Shown piece by piece: positions 1 to 7,212 of a DNA stretch of 28,391 nt (the stretch's first letter is position 1; every line of letters starts with the position of its first letter). The position numbers and the translations under genes are program-made. Below the pieces are notes generated by a model. The model worked only from the letters and a program-made list of their open reading frames with translations. It ran no database searches and was not told the origin of the DNA. Source of the DNA: CAYFJO01 sp964343305 (GTDB lineage: Bacteria; Planctomycetota; Planctomycetia; Pirellulales; Pirellulaceae); contig CAYFJO010000096.1 of NCBI GenBank assembly GCA_964343305.1, forward strand, positions 1-28,391, written 5' to 3'.

Positions 1-2075
1 GCTTCGACAATCGCGCGAACTTGCATTTCGAGGATTTCGGGATACGTCACACTCAGACGACAGCCGCGATGACCGAGCATGGGGTTGGCTTCATGGAGTT
101 GCGAGACCCGTGCCTTGACTTTCTCGACGGGCACTCCGATAGCCACCGCGACTTCTTCTTGTGCCTCTGCCAGTTGCGGAAGGAATTCGTGCAAAGGCGG
201 ATCGAGCAACCGAATCGTCACCGGCAACCCCTTCATTGCCGACAAGATGCCTTCGAAATCACCGCGCTGATACGGCAATAGTTTTTCGAGCGCCGCGCGG
301 CGTGCTTCCTCGGTCTCGGCCAAAATCATTTCACGCATCGACGTGATGCGATCTTTTTCGAAGAACATGTGTTCGGTTCGGCACAGCCCGATGCCTTGAG
401 CACCGAAATCGCGTGCACGCTGGGCATCTTCCGGCGCGTCCGCGTTGGTCCGAACCGCCATCGTGCGATATTTGTCGGCCCACTCCATCACGGTTGCAAA
501 GTCGCCGGAAAGTTCGGGCTCCTGAGTCGCGACGCTGCCGGCCATCACTTCCCCGGTCGAACCGTCGATCGACAACGTGTCTTCATACGTGAAGGTCCTA
601 CCACGTACAGTAATCGATCGGCCTTTTTCATCAATTTGTACAGCACCCGCTCCGGCGACGCAGCAACGGCCCCAACCGCGAGCGACAACCGCCGCGTGAC
701 TGGTCATGCCCCCGGTGCTGGTGAGGATACCGGCCGCGACATGCATGCCTTCGACGTCTTCGGGACTTGTTTCCTTTCGAACGAGCAGCACGGTTTCGCC
801 CGCCGCGCTGCGTTCGACTGCTTCGGCGGCGGAAAATGCGAGCTTGCCTTGCGAAGCGCCCGGAGATGCGGGCAAGCCCGTGCAAAGCACGTCGGCTGAC
901 GACTTGGCACTTGGGTCGAACGTGGGCAACAGCAACTGGGTCAAGTCATTCGCCGGAATTCGCGTGACCGCGGTTTTCTCGTCGATCAATCCTTCGCGGA
1001 CCATGTCGCAAGCGATCTTGACCGCCGCCGCGCCGGTACGTTTGCCGTTGCGCGTTTGCAACATGAACAGATTGCCCTTCTCGATCGTGAACTCGATGTC
1101 TTGCACGTCCTTGAAATGGGCTTCTAGCGTGTGTTTGATCTCGATGAGTTGTTTGTAAACGCCGTCGTTCCAACTCGGCATTTCAGCGACGGGTTGCGGA
1201 GTGCGGATACCAGCGACGACGTCTTCGCCTTGAGCGTTGACGAGGAATTCGCCAAAGAACTCGTTGGTGCCGTCCGATGGATCGCGAGTAAAAGCGACAC
1301 CGGTGCCGCTGTCTTCGCCCATGTTGCCATAGACCATCGACTGGACGTTGACGGCCGTGCCAAGCAGCCCGCGAATGTTTTCGATTTCGCGATAGCTGAT
1401 CGCCTTGTCCGTCATCCAACTCTTGAACACTGCTTCGATGGCCAGTTGCAACTGGATCGCCGGATCTTGTGGAAAGTCTTCGCCCGTGTTCGCTTTATAA
1501 ACTTCTTTGTAGGCATCGCACAGCTTCACGAGTCCGCTGGCAGGCACATCCGTGTCTTCCGTCACGCCCAACTCGCTCTTAACTTTCCAAAATGCTCCTT
1601 CGAAAAGATCGTGGTGGACTTCCATCACCACGTCGCCAAACATGTTGATCAAACGGCGATAGGCATCGTAAGCAAACCGTTCGTTGCCGGTGGCCGCGGC
1701 CAAAGCCTTCACAGAAACGTCGGTCAGCCCCAGATTCAAAATTGTGTTCATCATGCCGGGCATGGAAACCGCGGCACCAGATCGGACGGAAACGAGCAAC
1801 GGGTTCTGATCGTCGCCGAACTCTTTGTCGAGTTCCTTTTCCAGCAATTCGACGTACTCACGAACCTCGTCCATCAAACCATCGGGCAGCTTCCCGCCGC
1901 AATCGTAATAGTCGGCACAAACTTGCGTCGTAATCGTAAAGCCAGGTGGAACGGGCAGACCGATTCCTGTCATTTCGGCGAGATTCGTGCCCTTGCCGCC
2001 AAGCAAATCCTTGCCTGCGCCGCGACCGTCTGTGCGGGTGTTTCCAAAGTAATAAGCTCTTTTGCCGTCGGACAT
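1..2075 (-). CDS. ppdK: Pyruvate, phosphate dikinase, C-terminus cut by window edge
   Basis: PpdK interconverts pyruvate + ATP + phosphate and PEP + AMP + PPi in the cytoplasm. The frame stays open from the ATG at 2075 to the window edge (691 codons). The protein begins MSDGKRAYYFG, followed by GKDLLGGKGTNLAEM and PPGFTITT of the ATP-grasp domain (about residues 1-345). The swivelling phosphohistidine domain carries GGMTSHAAVVARG with the phosphorylated His at about residue 460. GLCRTEHMFF marks the start of the PEP/pyruvate barrel. The family is usually about 870-900 residues, so roughly 190 residues, including the end of the catalytic barrel, lie outside the window. GAGG lies 11 nt upstream of the ATG. 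The motifs separate it from PEP synthase and PTS enzyme I. Identity is seen directly and is very secure; the direction of flux cannot be read from sequence. Confidence 0.97.
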   Translation of the reverse strand, partial: MSDGKRAYYFGNTRTDGRGAGKDLLGGKGTNLAEMTGIGLPVPPGFTITTQVCADYYDCGGKLPDGLMDEVREYVELLEKELDKEFGDDQNPLLVSVRSGAAVSMPGMMNTILNLGLTDVSVKALAAATGNERFAYDAYRRLINMFGDVVMEVHHDLFEGAFWKVKSELGVTEDTDVPASGLVKLCDAYKEVYKANTGEDFPQDPAIQLQLAIEAVFKSWMTDKAISYREIENIRGLLGTAVNVQSMVYGNMGEDSGTGVAFTRDPSDGTNEFFGEFLVNAQGEDVVAGIRTPQPVAEMPSWNDGVYKQLIEIKHTLEAHFKDVQDIEFTIEKGNLFMLQTRNGKRTGAAAVKIACDMVREGLIDEKTAVTRIPANDLTQLLLPTFDPSAKSSADVLCTGLPASPGASQGKLAFSAAEAVERSAAGETVLLVRKETSPEDVEGMHVAAGILTSTGGMTSHAAVVARGWGRCCVAGAGAVQIDEKGRSITVRGRTFTYEDTLSIDGSTGEVMAGSVATQEPELSGDFATVMEWADKYRTMAVRTNADAPEDAQRARDFGAQGIGLCRTEHMFFEKDRITSMREMILAETEEARRAALEKLLPYQRGDFEGILSAMKGLPVTIRLLDPPLHEFLPQLAEAQEEVAVAIGVPVEKVKARVSQLHEANPMLGHRGCRLSVTYPEILEMQVRAIVE

Positions 2076-2206
2076 CGAGATTTGCCTCGTGAAAAAATGA
2101 AACAGGTGTTTTGGTGGAGAATCCGCTGTCAGCGGCGTTGAATGCAAAGCAAACTGCGAGTCTAGCAGTGGCTGGAAAAACCGTCAATGAACCCCGCAAA
2201 TCGGTC

Positions 2207-2288
2207 GTGTCCTAACTTTGGGTTGTAGACTTCCGAAGTTTTCCGAAACTTCGGAAGTCTGGTTCAGGCCCGCACACTAAGAGGACAC
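2207..2288 (-). repeat. 82-bp palindromic dispersed repeat, copy 1
   Basis: Ends are GTGTCCT and AGGACAC (terminal inverted repeats). The centre is a perfect 15-bp stem, AGACTTCCGAAGTTT (2227-2241) with its complement at 2246-2260, and a 4-nt TCCG loop. The reverse complement aligns end to end with an 82-bp sequence at 10436-10517, sharing the termini, stem and right flank. No coding capacity. It resembles a non-autonomous MITE or REP-like element; it could also act as a terminator for the gene at 2288-2616. Confidence 0.85.
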
Positions 2289-2616
2289 TACGCGCAAATC
2301 GCAGTGTTTTCGACCGCCACTTGGGAACGATCCACACCATCACGTGACAACGATGGATCGAATTCCCCCGCAANNNNNNNNNNNNNNNNNNNNNNNNNNN
2401 NNNNNNNNNNNNNNNNNNNNNNNNNNNNNNNNNNNNNNNNNNNNNNNNNNNNNNNNNNNNNNNNNNNNNNNNNAACTGGTCGGCATCGAGTTCGCGGATG
2501 AGTTGGAGGACTTCCCGCGATTGAGGTTCGGCGGCGAGGCATGTTGGATTCGACAAGCCGGCGTGCAACGCGAGAGCAAGCATCGGGATGCGGCAGTTCC
2601 ACTTTGCAGCCGTCAT
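2288..2616 (-). CDS. Exported protein, possibly HEAT-repeat type, interrupted by assembly gap
   Basis: An ATG at 2616, preceded by a purine-rich GGGGGACGGGA, opens a frame with a typical export signal: MTAAKW, a hydrophobic core around MLALALHAGL, and a likely cleavage near CLAAE. The mature start, SREVLQLIRELDADQ, resembles the first helix of HEAT-type repeats common in planctomycete exported proteins; this family guess is weak because only about 47 residues are readable before the gap. Beyond the gap three frames are possible. The one ending SLSRDGVDRSQVAVENTAICA reads most like protein, and its TAG stop (2288-2290) overlaps the repeat end. That frame requires a true gap length of 3n+2. Function unknown; a pseudogene is not excluded. 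Confidence 0.5.
2374..2473. other. Assembly gap of 100 N
   Basis: Exactly 100 undetermined bases, the usual placeholder for a scaffold gap of unknown size. It lies inside the exported-protein gene on the minus strand, so that gene's frame and length are unresolved. Confidence 0.98.
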
Positions 2617-2713
2617 TTCCCGTCCCCCGTGCATCTCGTGGGTGAATCCCGTACTATCTTGTTACAGAAAGTTGCATTTTATCTCATTTGATGCGAGAAG
2701 ATCAAACCAGTCG

Positions 2714-3367
2714 ATGGACAGCGAGCAGGATACACCACGCAATGTCACGGGACTCGCGATCACCGTCGAGTTTGGTCTTGCGGTGCTTGCGATTGCGTTA
2801 GCCTGGCTGATGGGACGACCGCCACTTGCGGGACTCGACTTTTCCTCAACGGCAATCAACAGCAACCTGTGGGCGGTTTTCATCGGCATCCTTGCGACGG
2901 TGCCCATGTTGTTGATTCTTCCCATCGTACAGCGATCCAACTTCCAACCGATCGTTCGCTTGAGAAACCTGGTTGACGAAATGATTGTGCCGATGTTTGC
3001 CGAGACCACGGTAATTCAAATGGCTGTCATTTCGTTGGCGGCCGGCGTGGGCGAAGAAATGTTGTTCCGCGGGCTGCTGCAGGAATCGATCGCGGACGGA
3101 ATTGGCGGGGATGCTGGGATGTGGATCGGATTGATCATCGCGTCCCTGGTTTTCGGCGCGTGTCATTGGCTGACGACGACTTATGCGGTCCTCGCGACGG
3201 GCATCGGTATTTACATGGGGCTGTTGTTTGTGTTGACCGGAAACCTGATCGTTCCGATTGTGGCACATGGGCTCTATGACTTCTTGGCGCTCGTATATCT
3301 GGTAAAGTGTAGAAGCGTTTCCCAACCTCAAATGTCGACCGCTCCAATCACAGACGAGACGTCGTGA
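2714..3367 (+). CDS. CPBP-family intramembrane metalloprotease
   Basis: Multi-pass membrane protein of 217 residues with the three CPBP (Abi/Rce1-like) signatures: EEMLFRG (E114, E115, R119), FGACHW (H151) and VAHGLYDF (H185, D189). These residues coordinate zinc and do catalysis in the Rce1 family. Hydrophobic segments surround the motifs. Bacterial members process or mature peptides, or act in immunity and stress; the substrate here is unknown. I chose the ATG at 2714 (MDSEQDTPRN) because it precedes the first membrane helix; an in-frame extension to 2588 runs over intergenic sequence. The next gene starts 16 bp after the stop, suggesting one transcript. Family assignment is firm; role is not. 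Confidence 0.92.
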   Translation: MDSEQDTPRNVTGLAITVEFGLAVLAIALAWLMGRPPLAGLDFSSTAINSNLWAVFIGILATVPMLLILPIVQRSNFQPIVRLRNLVDEMIVPMFAETTVIQMAVISLAAGVGEEMLFRGLLQESIADGIGGDAGMWIGLIIASLVFGACHWLTTTYAVLATGIGIYMGLLFVLTGNLIVPIVAHGLYDFLALVYLVKCRSVSQPQMSTAPITDETS

Positions 3368-3383
3368 ATTCGGCAGGATCATT

Positions 3384-3935
3384 GTGTCAAGCTCGCCAGA
3401 AGAAAAACGCACCTACCATCTTGAGATGGCTGAGCGAAATCAGTTTCGGCCGCATGAGGCGGTCCGCCCCGAATTGGACGTCCGCCAAGTGGAAATGGCT
3501 TGCCCGGAATTGAACTGGTTCATGCACCAAGCGGTCGGTGTGGACTTTCGCTGGGGAGGCCGCGAGGATTGGGACCGGCAACTCTGGACGGACTACGCGG
3601 ATCGGCCAGAACTGGAAACGTGGATCGCCTATGTTGGCGGCTCGCCGGCAGGCTACTACGAATTGGAGCGTCAAGAAGATGGCAGTGTTCGGATTGAGTG
3701 CTTTGGATTGATGGGCCGTTTCATCGGTCAAGGATTGGGCGGACCGCTGTTGTCCAAGGCGATCGACCGCTGCTGGGAGATGGGGGCGACCGGGATTTGG
3801 CTGACGACATGCAGCCATGATCATCCCCACGCCTTGAGGAACTATTTGGAGCGAGGTTTCCAAGTCGTTCAAGAAACAACCGCACCACCCAACGCGTCTC
3901 GAGAGTCCGTATTGTTTACGAGTAAAACTATTTAA
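3384..3935 (+). CDS. GNAT-family N-acetyltransferase
   Basis: 183-residue protein with a GNAT fold pattern: IAYVGGSPAGYYELER (beta strands 2-4), ECFGLM, then the acetyl-CoA loop RFIGQGLGG, an LLSKAIDRCWEMGA helix, IWLTTCSHDHPHA, and the terminal NYLERGFQ typical of GNAT enzymes. It would move an acetyl group from acetyl-CoA to an amine on a small molecule or protein; the acceptor cannot be told. The GTG at 3384 is preferred because AGGA sits about 7 nt upstream; an ATG at 3426 (MAERNQF) is the alternative. It follows the CPBP protease by 16 bp and precedes the PhoD-like gene by 30 bp, all on the plus strand, probably one operon. Confidence 0.88.
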   Translation: MSSSPEEKRTYHLEMAERNQFRPHEAVRPELDVRQVEMACPELNWFMHQAVGVDFRWGGREDWDRQLWTDYADRPELETWIAYVGGSPAGYYELERQEDGSVRIECFGLMGRFIGQGLGGPLLSKAIDRCWEMGATGIWLTTCSHDHPHALRNYLERGFQVVQETTAPPNASRESVLFTSKTI

Positions 3936-3965
3936 ACGCAAGTTTGCAGCAGAGGAGTTCCCATC

Positions 3966-5840
3966 GTGACAACATTTGTTCGCCACACACTCACCACGGT
4001 TTTCATCGCACTGTTATCTTTCACGGTGTCAGGGCAAGACAAACAAAAGCCGAAGCCCAAACCACCCAGAAAGAATCCGCTCGTCATCCCTGAAGTTTCC
4101 AAAGACAAGGTTATTTGTTTCGCACTCTATACGGTGCACGACAACATTTTGAAACTGACCGCACAGTTGTATCCGCTCGACGAATCGGACCCTCGCGTCG
4201 TGCGTTTGGAGGTGAAAAAGGGCAACGAGTGGGACGAGATTGCCAAGGCAGACGTGAACGAAGACGGCTGGACGGCGACGTTTCGCGTCGAAGACTGGGA
4301 CATGACGAAAAGCGTCGAATATCGAGTGGCGCATGGCAAGACGGCATTTTACGAAGGACTGATCCGGCGCGACCCCGTCGACAAAGACGTGATTACCGTC
4401 GCGGCGTTCACAGGCAATTCGATTTATACGCCACACGGCGGCGACATTTCGCGCGAAGACATCGTCGCGAACATCAAGCGAATCAAGCCCGACTTGCTCT
4501 TCTTCTCGGGCGACCAGGTTTATGACCATCGGCGACACTATGCCTATTGGCTCAAATTCGGCCGCGACTTTGGCGATATCATCCGCCAGTGCCCGACGAT
4601 CACGATCCCTGACGACCACGATGTGGGACAGCCGAACATCTGGGGAGCGAGCGGAAAGAAATCAACCTTGTCTGGTGCCGCCGATGGTGGCTATGCGATG
4701 CCTGTCGAATACGTGAAGCAGGTCGAGCGAGCACAGACGAGTCATTTGCCGGACCCATTTGATCCGACTCCCGTGAAACGCGGCATCGGTGTTTATTACA
4801 CCGACATGACCGTTGGGGGAGTTAGCTTCGCAATCATCGAAGACCGAAAGTTCAAAACCGGCCCCGCTGGACTCATTCCAAAACAAGGGCCGCGGCCGGA
4901 TCACATCAACGATCCGAACTACAACCCAAAATCGATTGATGTCGAAGGCGCAGTCCTGCTCGGTGACCGGCAACTAAAATTCCTCAGACAATGGGGCGCG
5001 GACTGGCACGACTGCGAAATGAAAGCGGCCCTGTCGCAAACGATCTTTTGCGGCGGTGCTCACATCCACGGCAGACTCGGCGGACGCTTGCACGCCGATC
5101 TCGATTCGAACGGCTGGCCGCAAACCGGTCGCAACAAAGCTCTGGCCGAAATGCGCCGCGCCTTTGCCGTTCACATTGCCGGCGACCAACACCTGGGCAC
5201 GATCTTTCATCACGGCATCGACGAGTTCCGTGACGCGTGCTACTCGCTGTGTGTGCCGTCGATCGCAAACCTTTATTTGCGGTGGTGGTCGCCACTCGAA
5301 CCCGGCAAGAATCGAGTCGAAGGTATGCCCGACTACACAGGAGATCACTTCGACGGCATGGGCAACCGCGTCACCTGCTGGGCCGCGGCGAACCCGTCCA
5401 TGAAACCGGAAGATCTGAAGAGTGGTCCAAAATTGACCACCCGCGCCGCGGGGTTCGGCGTAGCCAAGTTCGACAAGAAAGACCGCACGATCACTTTTGA
5501 ATTGTGGCCGCGAAACGCCGACATCACCGACAAGAAAACCAAACAATATCCCGGCTGGCCGCTGACCATCAAACAGCAAGACAACTATGGTCGCAAAGCG
5601 GTCGCCTGGCTGCCCACGATTGAAGTCACGGGCATGGAAGATCCCGTCATCCAGATCGTCGACGAGTCGAACGACGAAATCGTCTACACGCTGCGGATCA
5701 AGGGAACTTCGTTCCGGCCCAAGGTGTTTCGCCAAGGCAGCTACACCGTCAGGGTTGGCGATGGCAAGACGTGGACGGAGCACAAAGGCGTTAAGTCGTT
5801 GCCCTTGGACGCTGAGAAGACTCTGAAAATAAGCTTCTGA
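3966..5840 (+). CDS. Exported PhoD-like metallophosphatase
   Basis: 624-residue calcineurin-like phosphoesterase of the PhoD type. It starts at GTG 3966 with AGAGGAG eight bases upstream. The N-terminus has a signal peptide (hydrophobic TVFIALLSFTVSG, cleavage near SGQ) and then a Lys/Pro-rich stretch. Metal-binding motifs are SGDQVYDH (D183), PDDHDVG (D216-D219), FCGGAHIHG (H366, H368) and AGDQHLG (D407, H409). Such enzymes cleave phosphate mono- or diesters outside the cytoplasm. The GRLHADLDSNGWPQTGRN segment between the last motifs recalls a PhoD-like subgroup from planctomycetes and other polysaccharide users, from memory. A C-terminal beta-rich region (about 480-620) may be an accessory domain. 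Phosphatase class is secure; substrate unknown. Confidence 0.9.
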   Translation: MTTFVRHTLTTVFIALLSFTVSGQDKQKPKPKPPRKNPLVIPEVSKDKVICFALYTVHDNILKLTAQLYPLDESDPRVVRLEVKKGNEWDEIAKADVNEDGWTATFRVEDWDMTKSVEYRVAHGKTAFYEGLIRRDPVDKDVITVAAFTGNSIYTPHGGDISREDIVANIKRIKPDLLFFSGDQVYDHRRHYAYWLKFGRDFGDIIRQCPTITIPDDHDVGQPNIWGASGKKSTLSGAADGGYAMPVEYVKQVERAQTSHLPDPFDPTPVKRGIGVYYTDMTVGGVSFAIIEDRKFKTGPAGLIPKQGPRPDHINDPNYNPKSIDVEGAVLLGDRQLKFLRQWGADWHDCEMKAALSQTIFCGGAHIHGRLGGRLHADLDSNGWPQTGRNKALAEMRRAFAVHIAGDQHLGTIFHHGIDEFRDACYSLCVPSIANLYLRWWSPLEPGKNRVEGMPDYTGDHFDGMGNRVTCWAAANPSMKPEDLKSGPKLTTRAAGFGVAKFDKKDRTITFELWPRNADITDKKTKQYPGWPLTIKQQDNYGRKAVAWLPTIEVTGMEDPVIQIVDESNDEIVYTLRIKGTSFRPKVFRQGSYTVRVGDGKTWTEHKGVKSLPLDAEKTLKISF

Positions 5841-5861
5841 AGTTGGAGTTCAGGCTTTAGC

Positions 5862-5888
5862 TTGCCTACTAAGCAATTCGGGTACAAT
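5862..5888 (+). promoter_or_regulatory. Putative sigma70-like promoter of the small two-gene module
   Basis: TTGCCT (5862-5867) and TACAAT (5883-5888) are 15 bp apart, a little short of the optimum. The -10 box lies 16 bp before the ATG at 5905, and a strong GAGGTGA ribosome site (5893-5899) follows. The imperfect hairpin GCTTTAG/CTAAGC just upstream (about 5854-5874) may end PhoD-like transcription or be a repeat relic. Confidence 0.45.
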
Positions 5889-5904
5889 GCATGAGGTGAA
5901 TTGA

Positions 5905-6225
5905 ATGCCTGACCGAGTTGTTTTTCGAGTTACATCTCCCCTCGGCTATTCCGTTGTGTTAACGCGAAATCGTTGGCGAGAGATTGTACGGTTCAAACAT
6001 CCGGCGATTAAGAACTACCAGGACAAAGCGAAGCAATGCGTTTCCGAACCAGACGTCATTCGAGCCAGCGCGAAGGATCCGGGTGTACATCTGCACTACC
6101 TGCAGTTGGAAGCCAGTAAACAGATTTGTGTCGTGGTCGCATCTGGCGACTCAGACGAGCATTTCGTCATCACGGCGTACCTGACGAATCGCATTAAGCA
6201 AGGTGATGAATTATGGAAAAAGTAA
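5905..6225 (+). CDS. Small nuclease-like protein, putative toxin of a two-gene module
   Basis: 106 residues, starting at ATG 5905 with GAGGTGA five bases upstream. The sequence has a recognisable pattern: TSPLGYSVVLTRNRWREIVRFKHP (about 10-33), a helical middle, VHLHYLQLEA (about 61-70), ICVVVASG, and FVITAYLTNRIKQG near the end. From memory this matches small proteins annotated as DUF4258-like or PBECR-like (Barnase/EndoU/ColicinE5/RelE fold) that are often paired with DUF2283 proteins in cyanobacteria and planctomycetes. Conserved R29, K31, H32, H64 and Y65 are candidate active-site residues. Its stop overlaps the next start by 13 bp. RNase or toxin activity is inference. Confidence 0.68.
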   Translation: MPDRVVFRVTSPLGYSVVLTRNRWREIVRFKHPAIKNYQDKAKQCVSEPDVIRASAKDPGVHLHYLQLEASKQICVVVASGDSDEHFVITAYLTNRIKQGDELWKK

Positions 6226-6431
6226 GAGTTTACTACGACCGAACGGGCAACTCGCTGACCGTGTGGTTTGACAATCCGCAGCAGGAACACGTTTGTGAAG
6301 AAGTCGACGATGATGTCGTTCTGATGAAGGACGAGCAAGGGCAAGTGATAGGGTTCGAACGGTTGAATTATCAGTCGAAAGAACAGCAGGCCGAAGATGC
6401 ATCTGTTCCTGTGGAAGTGCAACTCATCTGA
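6213..6431 (+). CDS. DUF2283 family protein, putative antitoxin partner
   Basis: 72-residue protein beginning MEKVRVYYDRTGNSLTVWF, the standard start of DUF2283 proteins (Y-D..-.L.V.F pattern), followed by EEVDDDVVLMKDEQGQVIGFERLNY, where D-E-.-G-.-.-I-G-.E is the family's second conserved block. It is acidic, which suits binding a basic partner. The gene begins inside the preceding one (6213-6225 shared) and has AAGGTGA as its ribosome site within that gene, so translation is coupled. DUF2283 function is not established; an antitoxin role is inferred only from size, overlap and pairing. Confidence 0.85.
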   Translation: MEKVRVYYDRTGNSLTVWFDNPQQEHVCEEVDDDVVLMKDEQGQVIGFERLNYQSKEQQAEDASVPVEVQLI

Positions 6432-6551
6432 GGCGAGTGAGTCGTGGCCGCAGATCAGCAATTCGATCACGACGCCTTTTTGAGCCACATCGAAGGTGAT
6501 GACTTCGGCGTTCAAACATGGATCGAAAGCAAAGGTCTGATTGTTCGCACG

Positions 6552-7205
6552 CTACACCAATCTGCCGCTGCTGAGTTCGATCAAACGCTTGGCGCGGGCG
6601 GCGGCGTTGTCGTCGTGGGTGACGAGCAGAATCGTGCCGCCGTCTTTGTGAAAGTCGGTCAGCAAGTCCAACAGCGCGTTGGCATTGTCGGGATCTAAGT
6701 TGCCGGTGGGTTCGTCCGCCAGCAACAGTTTTGGTTGATTCAGCAGTGCACGCGCCATCGCGACACGTTGACGTTCGCCGGTGCTGAGTTGCGAGGGCCG
6801 ATGACGGAGCCGATCGTTCAGGCCGAATTTGTCCAACAACGATTCGGCCCTGGATCGCACATCCTTGCCGTTGTTGCCCGTTGCCGCCAGAACAACGTTG
6901 TCGACGATGGAAAGATACGGCAGCAGGTGAAACATTTGAAACACAAACCCAACGGATTGTGCGCGAAACGACGCTCGCTCGGTGGACGACATCGACGAAA
7001 GATCCAAGCCGGCAACCGCCACACTGCCGCTGGTTGGCGTGGCCAAGCCGCCGACCAAGGCCAGCATCGTCGACTTCCCACAGCCGCTGGGTCCGCGAAC
7101 GGCAACGAACTCGCCTTGATCGATGTTCAGCGAAACATCATCCAGCGCACGAACTTCGCCGTGACCGCCGTGGTAAATCTTGCTGACGCCTTCCAGTTTG
7201 ATCAT
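6552..7205 (-). CDS. ABC transporter ATP-binding protein, LolD/MacB type
   Basis: 217-residue ATPase with all motor motifs: Walker A GPSGCGKST (38-46), Q-loop FVFQMFHLLP (Q90), signature LSTGERQRVAMARAL (140-154, with T in place of the usual G), Walker B LLLADEPTGNLD (E165) and H-loop VTHD (H197). The QMFHLLPYLS segment and TGNLD place it with LolD/MacB/FtsE-type ATPases, which drive mechanotransmission rather than import. It starts 7 bp after the stop of the exported 505-residue protein, so the two are surely co-transcribed. No FtsX/MacB-like permease follows: the minus strand ends here, and a convergent plus-strand module occupies the next 600 bp. Family is secure; the exported substrate is unknown. 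Confidence 0.95.
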   Translation of the reverse strand: MIKLEGVSKIYHGGHGEVRALDDVSLNIDQGEFVAVRGPSGCGKSTMLALVGGLATPTSGSVAVAGLDLSSMSSTERASFRAQSVGFVFQMFHLLPYLSIVDNVVLAATGNNGKDVRSRAESLLDKFGLNDRLRHRPSQLSTGERQRVAMARALLNQPKLLLADEPTGNLDPDNANALLDLLTDFHKDGGTILLVTHDDNAAARAKRLIELSSGRLV

Positions 7206-7212
7206 TGTCGCG

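Noticed and set aside
1131..2141. 336-codon plus-strand open frame
   Set aside because: Antisense to ppdK, whose protein is unmistakable; the plus-strand translation has no family features.
4974..5783. 269-codon minus-strand open frame
   Set aside because: Antisense to the PhoD-like gene; no recognisable domain.
6096..6515. Minus-strand frame that might be the missing permease
   Set aside because: It is antisense to the two-gene module, lacks permease-like membrane segments at its start, and the frame following the ATPase soon ends.
6444..6698. 84-codon plus-strand frame with a protein-like first half (GTG start, QFDHDAFLSHIEGDDF)
   Set aside because: From 6552 it overlaps the ABC ATPase antisense and has no ribosome site; at most a remnant. 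I leave 6432-6551 unannotated.
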